A DNA stretch of 20,024 nucleotides from Oscillospiraceae bacterium (GTDB lineage: Bacteria > Bacillota > Clostridia > Oscillospirales > Ruminococcaceae): positions 1-20,024 of the forward strand of contig JAFXOO010000092.1 of NCBI GenBank assembly GCA_017528675.1. Reading direction: 5' to 3'. This document shows, one piece after another, positions 13,593-20,024 of this stretch; within the stretch, counting starts at the first letter, position 1, and each line of letters begins with the position of its first letter. Under the pieces are notes generated by a model. It was not told the DNA's origin and searched no databases. It worked only from the letters and a program-made list of their open reading frames with translations. A program made the position numbers and the translations under genes.

Positions 13593-14909
13593 TCATTGTG
13601 TGAGCAGCCTGCGTTTCAGCATGGCGAGGTCGAAAACATCGGTGACGCCGTCCGTGTACAGCTCTGCTGCTTCGGGGACGGTCAGTGTTCCGGCATTCAG
13701 CAGATACTTTTGCAGCATGATGACATCCGCCGCCGAGACAGTGCCGTCACCGTGCACATCACCGCTGCGGACTGCATTGCCCTTGGTGTAGACCTTCTCG
13801 TACATGGTCTCTGCCCAGAGCTTTCGCATCTCCTCATATCCGTCAGAATTCGGATGCACGCCGTCATCGCCAAGTCCTTCCGGATGCTCCTTGAAATAGG
13901 CCTCAAAATCCGGCCCCTGAACGATCCTGTCGCCGTATTCCTCGTACAGCCGGTCGATCATGGCGTTATGGGTAGTCACATATGGCCCGACATCGGGATT
14001 GGTCGAATGGGGGATTTTCGGGAGCACCGGAACCCTGCCGGCATTCAGGATGGCATCAATCATGTATTTGGTGTTCTCGTAATAGGTTTCAGGGGAGAAC
14101 TGGTTTCCCCAGGAATCGTTTGTTCCATAGGCAATGCTGACATAGTGCGCTGCGGTGGCAGTAAGCCATTTATCAATGTATTCCCGGCCGTCCTTGCTCG
14201 TGATGCCGCCGATGCCGCCGTTCTGCTGCAAGGGTGTGTAAGCCGGATCAATCGCATGCACAAAAGTGGCATAGCTTGTGCCCCACATGTTAATCATGCC
14301 GCCGGCAGTGATGGAATCTCCGAAGAAAATCCAGCTATCCCGGCCGCCGGAGGAAGCATCATGAATGTCAAAATTCAGCAGAATACCGCCCTTGGAGCCG
14401 GTAATACGCATGCGGATCCAGTTGGCACCGTCCAGATCGAGCAGATGTGAACGGGTCGAGAGGGTATTGTCCGAGACAGTCTCAACGATTTCCCAGCCAT
14501 CCTCCGGGAAGCTTCCGCCGGGTGCGTGGTTGATCTCCAGGACATAGTCTGTCGGCTCATCAGTCACAGAGACATAACTCCCCACCTGGTCGTAGGAGCT
14601 GCTGTTATACCAGACTGCCAGCACCTTTCCACGCTGCGCCTCCGGTACCCCTGACAGGTCATAGGCAAGATAATCCGGTGCCTCTGAGCGCCATGATGTG
14701 TAATAGACATCATCATTAGCCTCATTTGGTCTGCCGCTGCCAGAATAGGCAGGGACGTTCCGGCTTATGATGGGACTTGCGGAAAAACTGCTGTTTTCCA
14801 TGCTTTGTTCCTCCATAATCTGACTGCTGGTTTCCTCTGCTGCGGCAGGCATTGCACAGACCGTGAGCGTGAGGGCTGCTGTAATCAGCAGCGGAATCAT
14901 TCTTTTCAC
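13593..14909 (-). CDS. Secreted SGNH/GDSL esterase with C-terminal dockerin
   Basis: The protein has 438 residues. The GTG at 14909 is preferred because AGAAGGGGGA ends 7 bases upstream; the ATG three codons later is too far away. A signal peptide (about 1-24) precedes a beta-rich N-terminal domain (about 40-190) and an SGNH hydrolase (about 192-375). The SGNH blocks are FFGDSITAGG (Ser199), GGIGG, YGTNDSW and GDDGVHPN (Asp349, His352). This fits a carbohydrate esterase, probably a deacetylase; I cannot assign a CAZy family. The dockerin (383-438) has an intact first loop, DVHGDGTVSAAD. The second loop is degenerate: ELYTDGVTDVFD replaces the usual Asp and Asn at positions 1 and 3 by Glu and Tyr. 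Its promoter carries two TGCAAA boxes, and a hairpin follows the gene. Confidence 0.87.
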   Translation of the reverse strand: MKRMIPLLITAALTLTVCAMPAAAEETSSQIMEEQSMENSSFSASPIISRNVPAYSGSGRPNEANDDVYYTSWRSEAPDYLAYDLSGVPEAQRGKVLAVWYNSSSYDQVGSYVSVTDEPTDYVLEINHAPGGSFPEDGWEIVETVSDNTLSTRSHLLDLDGANWIRMRITGSKGGILLNFDIHDASSGGRDSWIFFGDSITAGGMINMWGTSYATFVHAIDPAYTPLQQNGGIGGITSKDGREYIDKWLTATAAHYVSIAYGTNDSWGNQFSPETYYENTKYMIDAILNAGRVPVLPKIPHSTNPDVGPYVTTHNAMIDRLYEEYGDRIVQGPDFEAYFKEHPEGLGDDGVHPNSDGYEEMRKLWAETMYEKVYTKGNAVRSGDVHGDGTVSAADVIMLQKYLLNAGTLTVPEAAELYTDGVTDVFDLAMLKRRLLTQ

Positions 14910-14947
14910 AGTGGATTCCCCCTTCTGGATATACTTCTATCCATTCT

Positions 14948-14976
14948 ATCATACCACATTTCAGAGGGCATTGAAA
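14948..14976 (-). promoter_or_regulatory. Promoter of the SGNH esterase gene
   Basis: TTTCAA at 14976-14971 and TATGAT at 14953-14948 are separated by 17 bases on the - strand. The -35 is poor, which fits dependence on an activator bound at the boxes directly upstream. Confidence 0.68.
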
Positions 14977-15009
14977 TGACGCTTTGCACAATAAATATGA
15001 CATTTTGCA
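14976..15009 (-). promoter_or_regulatory. Two direct copies of the TGCAAAnnGTCAT box
   Basis: On the - strand the distal copy TGCAAAATGTCAT (15009-14997) and the proximal copy TGCAAAGCGTCAT (14988-14976) are 21 bases apart start to start. That is two turns of the helix, so a protein would bind both on one face. The proximal copy ends on the first base of the -35. The distal copy is identical, base for base, to the box at the CE4 promoter (5047-5035). Confidence 0.62.
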
Positions 15010-15037
15010 TTATTCTACAGATTCCTCTGACAGACTG

Positions 15038-15061
15038 AGAGCCGGGACATTGCCCGGCTCT
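15038..15061. terminator. Hairpin after the membrane-anchored hydrolase
   Basis: A perfect 9-bp stem (AGAGCCGGG / CCCGGCTCT) with a 6-base loop lies about 47 bases beyond the stop at 15108. No T run follows on the - strand, so it is only a weak terminator candidate. Read-through would reach the SGNH esterase gene. Confidence 0.5.
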
Positions 15062-15107
15062 GACTGTTGATCTGCTATCCTCTTTCTCAAAAATCGTAAA
15101 ACGACTG

Positions 15108-16226
15108 TCATTCCATCATACGCATCGTAGCAGCAGTATCATCTGTTCCTGCAATGGCATCGAGATAGAATTGTTCGATTGTTTGCAGCAGCTCTGTATT
15201 GACCTCGTTAATCAGCGGCAGATTCCGGGAGGCATATGCAGCATCACGGACTTCCTGCGGAATATCTCCATTGTATTGCGCTTCCAGAGCCTTGCCCTGT
15301 GCATTGAATTCCTCTTTGTAGGCATTGGCGGCATCACTGCTGAAAAATAGATTATGATCTGCATAGGGCCCGGTAATCGTTTCATACCGTACATGCGGGT
15401 TGGTGATCTGCTTCTGCTTGGACAGAATGGAGATTCCCTCGTAGGGCACGGTCGTATCCATTTCTCCGTGCAGGATGAACTCCGGGATACCAGCATGATT
15501 GATGCCGTCCACAGCATTCAGTCCCGCATACTGACCGAAGGTGAGATTGTGATAGCCGGCAGCAAACGGCCGGAATACGGCTGCAAGCGGCTTGCCGACT
15601 GTCTGGACGGCACCCTCCTGCAACATCTCCAGCGGATAGGCATAGCCTGAAATGGAGCATGCCGCCGTGAGATTGTGGTCGAAATTCTGCACGCCGCAGA
15701 CAGCATACCCGCCCCAGCTATGACCAAGCAGGCAGACAGGAAGCCCCTTCAGGCGCTCATCCTGCTCTGTTACATGCAGCGCTGCATCCAGATCGAGCGC
15801 TGACTGCACAAGACCGACAGAACCGTCACCCTCACTGGTACAGCATCCCGTTGCGTCATAGGCGAACACCACCCAGCCACGATCCACGAACCACATGAGT
15901 GTGTTGATATAGGCCTCGTGGCCGGAACCAATGCCATGCGCAAAGACAATGATACCCTTCGGCGGCTCTGCACCATCCTCCAGGTGCTCCGGTCCGTAGA
16001 GATAGCCCTGCAACGTGTTCCTGCCGGAGACAAACTGCACATTTTCCCGCTTGTGCGTGCTGCTGTAATCGGGGTCGTACCAGTAATAGCTGTAGTATTT
16101 CCTGTCCGGATATGACCCACGGCCAAACTGCTGCTTCATGATGATGCCCGTTGCGATGCAGACTGCACCCAAAAGCAGCAGCAGCACTGCAAGCACGATC
16201 AGCAGGATTTTTACCGGCTTCGCCAT
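15108..16226 (-). CDS. Membrane-anchored alpha/beta hydrolase
   Basis: The protein has 372 residues. An N-terminal anchor (about residues 6-30, rich in Leu, Val and Ile) holds a single alpha/beta hydrolase domain outside the membrane. The nucleophile is Ser170 in GHSWGG, the oxyanion region is FAHGIGSG, the probable acid is Asp in LHGEMDTTVP, and the histidine is in YADHNLFF. The substrate is unknown; the fold resembles serine aminopeptidase-S33/lysophospholipase-like hydrolases. I choose the ATG at 16226. It lies one base after the dapF stop (TAA-A-ATG) and gives a clean signal anchor; an ATG at 16268 inside dapF adds 14 residues. No Shine-Dalgarno is visible, so translation is probably coupled to dapF. 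No dockerin is present, unlike the neighbouring esterase. Confidence 0.85.
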   Translation of the reverse strand: MAKPVKILLIVLAVLLLLLGAVCIATGIIMKQQFGRGSYPDRKYYSYYWYDPDYSSTHKRENVQFVSGRNTLQGYLYGPEHLEDGAEPPKGIIVFAHGIGSGHEAYINTLMWFVDRGWVVFAYDATGCCTSEGDGSVGLVQSALDLDAALHVTEQDERLKGLPVCLLGHSWGGYAVCGVQNFDHNLTAACSISGYAYPLEMLQEGAVQTVGKPLAAVFRPFAAGYHNLTFGQYAGLNAVDGINHAGIPEFILHGEMDTTVPYEGISILSKQKQITNPHVRYETITGPYADHNLFFSSDAANAYKEEFNAQGKALEAQYNGDIPQEVRDAAYASRNLPLINEVNTELLQTIEQFYLDAIAGTDDTAATMRMME

Positions 16227-16227
16227 T

Positions 16228-17079
16228 TTACAGAATTGCGGAGAGGTCAATCTCTCCGTCAAAGACATGGGTGGCAGGGCCGGTCATCATGACGGTTCCA
16301 TCCTTCTTCCAGACGATGGTCAGATCGCCGCCCCGGAGCTTCACTGTGATCGGCTCATCCTGCTTACAATAGCCGTTCAGGACGGCTGCGACTGCTACAG
16401 CACAGGCGCCTGTCCCGCAGGCGAAGGTCTCACCGCTGCCACGCTCCCAGACACGCATGAAAAGCGTGTGGTCATCAATGACACGCACGAATTCGGTGTT
16501 GATCCGCTCCGGGAACAGCGGATGGTTCTCGAAATCAGGGCCGATCTTCTCCAGTTCAAGTGCCATCGGGTCGTCCTGCATGAAAATAATGCAGTGTGGA
16601 TTGCCCATCGAGACACAGGTCACGGTGTACTCCTTGCCCTGGACACTGAGCGCCTGCCGTACAAAGTCCTCGCCGTCTGCTGCGACTGGAATCTCACGGG
16701 GCCGCAGAATGGCTTTCCCCATATTGACTGTTGCGCCGGTTGCCTTGCCGTTCTCGGTTTGCAGCGTGATGTACTTGATGCCGGACTTTGTCTCTACAGA
16801 AAGCTCCGGCTTGGTCACGATGCCGTGGTCATAGGCGTATTTCCCGACACAGCGGATGCCGTTGCCGCACATCATGCCCTCTGACCCGTCAGCGTTGAAC
16901 ATGCGCATCCGGCAGTCTGCGACTTCGGACGGCAGAATCAGAATCAACCCGTCAGAACCGATGCCGCAGCGGCGGTCGCTGACAAAGACGGATACCTTCT
17001 CCGGCTCCGGAACCTGCTCCTCAAAGCCGTTGACATAGACGTAATCGTTGCTGATACCGTGCATTTTACTGAATTTCAT
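16228..17079 (-). CDS. dapF: Diaminopimelate epimerase
   Basis: The protein has 283 residues, the usual length. DapF converts LL- to meso-diaminopimelate in the cytoplasm, the step before lysine and peptidoglycan precursor synthesis. The two catalytic cysteines are Cys71 in MCGNGIRC and Cys221 in ACGTGACA. FSKMHGISNDYVYV opens the N-terminal half and GNPHCIIF lies before the second half. The ATG at 17079 follows AAGGAG by 6 bases. It has its own promoter, divergent from the methyltransferase gene, and a short leader with a small CTCCG/CGGAG stem next to the Shine-Dalgarno. It is probably cotranscribed with the downstream membrane-anchored hydrolase. Confidence 0.97.
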   Translation of the reverse strand: MKFSKMHGISNDYVYVNGFEEQVPEPEKVSVFVSDRRCGIGSDGLILILPSEVADCRMRMFNADGSEGMMCGNGIRCVGKYAYDHGIVTKPELSVETKSGIKYITLQTENGKATGATVNMGKAILRPREIPVAADGEDFVRQALSVQGKEYTVTCVSMGNPHCIIFMQDDPMALELEKIGPDFENHPLFPERINTEFVRVIDDHTLFMRVWERGSGETFACGTGACAVAVAAVLNGYCKQDEPITVKLRGGDLTIVWKKDGTVMMTGPATHVFDGEIDLSAIL

Positions 17080-17123
17080 GAAATACTCCTTCCTCCGGCA
17101 AGCGGAGCTTTTTGTCTTATATT

Positions 17124-17152
17124 ATTATACAGGAAACGGACAGAAAAAGCAA
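17124..17152 (-). promoter_or_regulatory. Promoter of dapF
   Basis: TTGCTT at 17152-17147 and TATAAT at 17129-17124 are separated by 17 bases on the - strand. The predicted leader is about 38 bases. Confidence 0.85.
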
Positions 17153-17163
17153 GTCCTCTGCTG

Positions 17164-17192
17164 TTGCAAAAAGAAAGAATTTATGATATAAT
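17164..17192 (+). promoter_or_regulatory. Promoter of the PglX-like gene
   Basis: TTGCAA at 17164-17169 and TATAAT at 17187-17192 are separated by 17 bases. The two divergent -35 boxes are only 11 bases apart, so this gene and dapF share a compact control region. Confidence 0.85.
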
Positions 17193-17228
17193 GATACCAT
17201 CATCGGACTATGAAACGAGGTGAAACCC

Positions 17229-19925
17229 ATGAATGCTCGCCGGATCATCCGCCAGGTCAGAGCTGCCCTGGAACAGGCGCTCCCCGATGCCGGCACTGCT
17301 GCTGCACGGCTCTGGTTTGCACGGCTCTGCGCTGTATCCTGTATGGAGGCGAATGGAATGTACACGCCGGGAAGCCCCCTGCCGCAGGGTTTGCGTTTGT
17401 TTGAAGGAGTGCAGACGCTTCCGCAGGCGCTTGACGCTGCACAGGCACTCCTGCGGGAAATCCCACGGCAGACCTGGCAGAAGTCCCCGGAGCTCACCGG
17501 CTGGCTGTACCAGTACTGGGTCACGCCGGAGCGGGAAGCCGCGTTTGCCGGGCTGCGCCAGAATGTCAAAATCCCGCCAGAGCGGATTGCAGCAGCGACA
17601 CAGCTTTTTACACCTCGCTGGATTGCACAGTATATGGCGCAGAATACACTTGCTGCCGTGTGCAGACCGCTTCCGGAATGGGCGTATGTGCTCGGTGAGC
17701 CGCCTGCGGGAGGAAAGGCACCGTCCGGGCTGCGGGTGCTTGATCCCTGCATGGGGACAGGACAGATCCTGACGGAGGTTTTTGATGCGCTCATGGCGCT
17801 GTACCTTGCGGACGGCGCTGCGCCGGAGCAGGCAGCAGAGTGCATCCTGCGGGACAATCTCATCGGCATGGATATAGACGGCACGGCGGCGTCTGTAGGG
17901 GAATTTGTGCTGCGCATGAAGGCGGCTCGATATCTCCCGGATGCGCTCACGGGAAACCTCCGTATGCAGGTCTATGACCTGTCGGCGTTTGAGGAGATGC
18001 TGCCCGGTATCTCTGTCTGCGGTTCGCTGCTGCGGCCGGCGGTCTGCGGAACAGGGGAGACACTTGCTGTCACGGAGCTTCTGCAAAGCCGCTTTGATGC
18101 GGTTATCACCAATCCGCCCTATATGGGCGCCGGTTCCATGCCGCCGGAGCTGTCTGCCTTTGTCAAAGCAGAATACCCGCTCGGAAAGGCGGATCTCTTT
18201 GCATGCTTCATGGAGCGTTGTGCTGCACTGACGAAACCGGATGGCGTCTTTTCCATGCTGACAATGCACGGATGGATGTTTCTGTCACGCTTCCGGGCGT
18301 TGCGCCATGCGCTGAAACGGAACACAATCGGCAGCATGGTACATCTTGGGTCAGGGGCATTTGACACAATGGATGTCGGCACGATTGTCCAGACCACGGC
18401 TTTCACAGCATTCGGCAGGGAACTGGTGAATTATCCGGCTGTCTATGTCCGTCTGACAGAGGTGCAGGACAAGGCATCGCATTTCCACGACCCGGCGCTT
18501 CGGTATACCTGCACGAGGGAACGGATGGCAGCACTGCCGGGAGAGCCGCTGTGCTACTGGTGCAGCGACAGGATGCTTGCAGCGATGAAAGCACCCAAGC
18601 TGGACGATGTCTGCCGCATCTGCCAGGGGATGACCACCTCGGACAACAAACGCTTTGTAAGGCGCTGGTACGAAGTGGAACCGGGCAGCATCGCCTTCGG
18701 GTGCAGGAGTGCCGAGGAGGCTGCTGCAACCGGGAAAACCTGGTTTCCTTACAACAAGGGCGGCCCTGTGCGGCGCTGGTACGGAAATCACAGCTTTGTG
18801 GTCAATTACCGCAGCGGCGGTGAGGCACTGCGGGCTTTTCACGCTGAGCTTAACAGAACCCGCTGCGGCGGACGCCTCAAGAATGCGGATATGTATTTCA
18901 AACCGGGTATCACCTGGTCATTTATTACAGAAAGCGGGCGGTTCGGCGTGCGTGTGCAGCCGGAGGGATTCCTTTTTGATGTATCCGGTTCTTGTCTGTT
19001 TCCGGCAGAGGAGGACAGGCTTTACCTGATGGGACTGCTGTCGTCCTCCGTTGTGCGGGAAATGCTGCGCATGACCAACCCGACCATGAACTTCCAGGCG
19101 GAGAACCTGCGCTCGCTGCCCTATCTGCCGGGTGGGGCATATCGTCCTGAGATTGCGTCACTTGTGGCAGAAAATATCCGCCTTGCACAGGAGGACTGGG
19201 ATGAGAGCGAGGAGAGCTGGGCGTTCCGGATGCATCCGCTGCTGCAAACCGGAGAAGGCTGCTTTGCCGGGGCGCTGCGGGCTTACCGGGAGCGCTGCCA
19301 GCAGCGCAGCGAGATCATGCGCAGGAATGAGGAACGGCTGAACCGGCTGTTTGCGGAGATTTATCATGTGGAAGGCGAGGTGGACTGCGGTGTGACGGAT
19401 GGGTTGCAGGTGCCTTCTGAGCGGGAGACTGCGGAACAGCTTATCAGCTTTGCAGTGGGCTGTGCACTTGGACGGTATGCCTATCCCGACATGCAAACGG
19501 CGGACTATCTGCCCCTGTCGGAGATTGGTACAGTAACGCTGCGGCTCCTTGCAGCAGCATTCCCACAGGACACCCTGCCGGAACTGGAACGCTGCCTGAC
19601 CGCTCTGCTTGGCTGCACAGCGGCAGATTACGGTAAAAAGGAATTCTGGACGGCGCATTGCAGACGCTATCACAAGCGGCCGGTCTACTGGTTTCTGCGC
19701 AGCGGTGCACAGCAGGATGCCATGCGGGGACTGGTGTACTATCACATGCTGGGTCCGGCACCGGCTGCGGATTTTCTCCGGGCGGCGGAGCTGGCAGGGG
19801 CGTATCCGGAGCGGGAGGCATTCCTGGAAAAGATCCGCATGCTCTCTGATACTAAAATTGACCGGGATGCGGGGATTCAGGCAAATTACGCCCGCTTCCG
19901 CAGCGTACTCGGCGCCATCCGGTAA
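17229..19925 (+). CDS. PglX-like adenine-specific DNA methyltransferase, compact form
   Basis: The protein has 898 residues. I start it at the ATG at 17229, 6 bases after GAGGTG; the GTG at 17220 lies inside that motif. It shows the BREX PglX order: TQLFTPRWIAQYMAQNTL, SAM-binding motif I DPCMGTG (172-178), IGMDIDG, catalytic NPPY (295-298) followed by MGAGSMPPELSAFV, then TMHGWMFLSRFRALR and MVHLGSGAFD. The later part has WFPYNKGGPVRRWYG, ITWSFI and a KRPVYWF block near the end. The reaction is N6 methylation of adenine in DNA. PglX proteins I know are typically about 1100-1250 residues; this one appears shortened, mainly between GRYAYPD and KRPVYWF. It is monocistronic, and no BrxA, BrxB, BrxC, PglZ or BrxL gene is in the window. 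It may be an orphan methyltransferase, or a self-contained type IIG-like enzyme if a nuclease motif exists that I did not find. Confidence 0.85.
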   Translation: MNARRIIRQVRAALEQALPDAGTAAARLWFARLCAVSCMEANGMYTPGSPLPQGLRLFEGVQTLPQALDAAQALLREIPRQTWQKSPELTGWLYQYWVTPEREAAFAGLRQNVKIPPERIAAATQLFTPRWIAQYMAQNTLAAVCRPLPEWAYVLGEPPAGGKAPSGLRVLDPCMGTGQILTEVFDALMALYLADGAAPEQAAECILRDNLIGMDIDGTAASVGEFVLRMKAARYLPDALTGNLRMQVYDLSAFEEMLPGISVCGSLLRPAVCGTGETLAVTELLQSRFDAVITNPPYMGAGSMPPELSAFVKAEYPLGKADLFACFMERCAALTKPDGVFSMLTMHGWMFLSRFRALRHALKRNTIGSMVHLGSGAFDTMDVGTIVQTTAFTAFGRELVNYPAVYVRLTEVQDKASHFHDPALRYTCTRERMAALPGEPLCYWCSDRMLAAMKAPKLDDVCRICQGMTTSDNKRFVRRWYEVEPGSIAFGCRSAEEAAATGKTWFPYNKGGPVRRWYGNHSFVVNYRSGGEALRAFHAELNRTRCGGRLKNADMYFKPGITWSFITESGRFGVRVQPEGFLFDVSGSCLFPAEEDRLYLMGLLSSSVVREMLRMTNPTMNFQAENLRSLPYLPGGAYRPEIASLVAENIRLAQEDWDESEESWAFRMHPLLQTGEGCFAGALRAYRERCQQRSEIMRRNEERLNRLFAEIYHVEGEVDCGVTDGLQVPSERETAEQLISFAVGCALGRYAYPDMQTADYLPLSEIGTVTLRLLAAAFPQDTLPELERCLTALLGCTAADYGKKEFWTAHCRRYHKRPVYWFLRSGAQQDAMRGLVYYHMLGPAPAADFLRAAELAGAYPEREAFLEKIRMLSDTKIDRDAGIQANYARFRSVLGAIR

Positions 19926-19929
19926 AGAA

Positions 19930-19972
19930 ACCGTCCTCTGTACATGCCAGAGGACGGTGCGGTTTTTATTTT
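19930..19972. terminator. Bidirectional terminator between PglX-like gene and dockerin gene
   Basis: A perfect 11-bp stem (ACCGTCCTCTG / CAGAGGACGGT) with a 7-base loop starts 4 bases after the methyltransferase stop, followed by GCGG and a T-rich tract. On the - strand the same stem runs into TTTCTTT, so it serves the convergent dockerin gene as well. Confidence 0.88.
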
Positions 19973-20024
19973 GCTGTTTTACTGCTGCGGAGAAGTGCCC
20001 GCTTCATCAGCGCCAGATCATACA
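19966..20024 (-). CDS. C-terminal end of another dockerin protein, partial
   Basis: Only the last 18 codons and the TAA stop (19968-19966) are inside the window; the gene continues to the right. They read YDLALMKRALLRSSKTAK. This matches the final helix of the dockerins in this window (FDLCLMKRQLL, FDLAMLKRRLL), so it is very probably the end of a sixth cellulosomal protein. Nothing can be said about the catalytic part. Confidence 0.75.
   Translation of the reverse strand, partial: YDLALMKRALLRSSKTAK

Noticed and set aside
13435..13791. A + strand frame beginning near the promoter of the small Cys-rich gene
   Set aside because: It has no promoter on that strand, runs through the 13538-13570 hairpin and continues as antisense of the SGNH gene.
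13482..14450. A 322-codon + strand frame opposite the SGNH esterase gene
   Set aside because: It crosses the terminator hairpin and is antisense to a well-supported SGNH-dockerin gene.
17080..17123. Possible lysine-type riboswitch upstream of dapF
   Set aside because: The predicted leader is only about 38 bases, far too short for that riboswitch.

Overview
The window looks like chromosomal DNA from a cellulosome-producing, fibre-degrading Firmicute of the Ruminococcus group. Five of the open frames carry dockerin modules (both C-terminal calcium-loop repeats and one clipped N-terminal form), next to carbohydrate esterases, a CBM22-like module and Pro/Thr/Glu linkers. The base composition looks moderately GC-rich by eye, which would suit something like R. 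champanellensis better than the AT-richer ruminococci. That species guess is inference; no database was searched.

Left part (1-5047): the 3' end of a multimodular enzyme (CBM22-like, dockerin, CE1 esterase) runs rightward and ends at a strong terminator. After about 350 bases with no convincing gene come two leftward secreted cellulosomal deacetylases: a CE2-type esterase with a clipped N-terminal dockerin, and a CE4 polysaccharide deacetylase with a C-terminal dockerin. Each has its own promoter. Middle (5093-10056): a rightward ABC-F ATPase of the Uup/YfmR kind, then a large secreted DUF6055-like zinc metallopeptidase with a beta-helix repeat, a LamG-like module and a dockerin whose two repeats are in swapped order.

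Right of centre (10112-13164) is a leftward housekeeping or redox operon: AlkZ-related protein, flavodoxin-fold reductase, alpha/beta hydrolase, a clipped antibiotic-biosynthesis-monooxygenase-like protein, and a second flavodoxin-fold reductase. Next (13211-13435) is a very small free-standing transcription unit. It has a near-consensus promoter, a strong Shine-Dalgarno, a 23-codon frame with six cysteines, and a 15-bp terminator. I consider this the best candidate for something undescribed. Then comes a leftward SGNH esterase with a C-terminal dockerin (13593-14909). Its promoter carries two copies of a 13-base box, and the CE4 gene carries one copy in the identical position against its -35.

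Right end (15108-20024): dapF followed by a membrane-anchored alpha/beta hydrolase, then, on the divergent strand, a compact PglX-like adenine methyltransferase with no BREX partners in view. It converges on the last codons of another dockerin protein. Overall the secreted genes form an esterase-rich set (CE1, CE2, CE4, SGNH) suited to removing feruloyl and acetyl groups from plant cell-wall xylan. The shared promoter box suggests that at least two of them are co-regulated.
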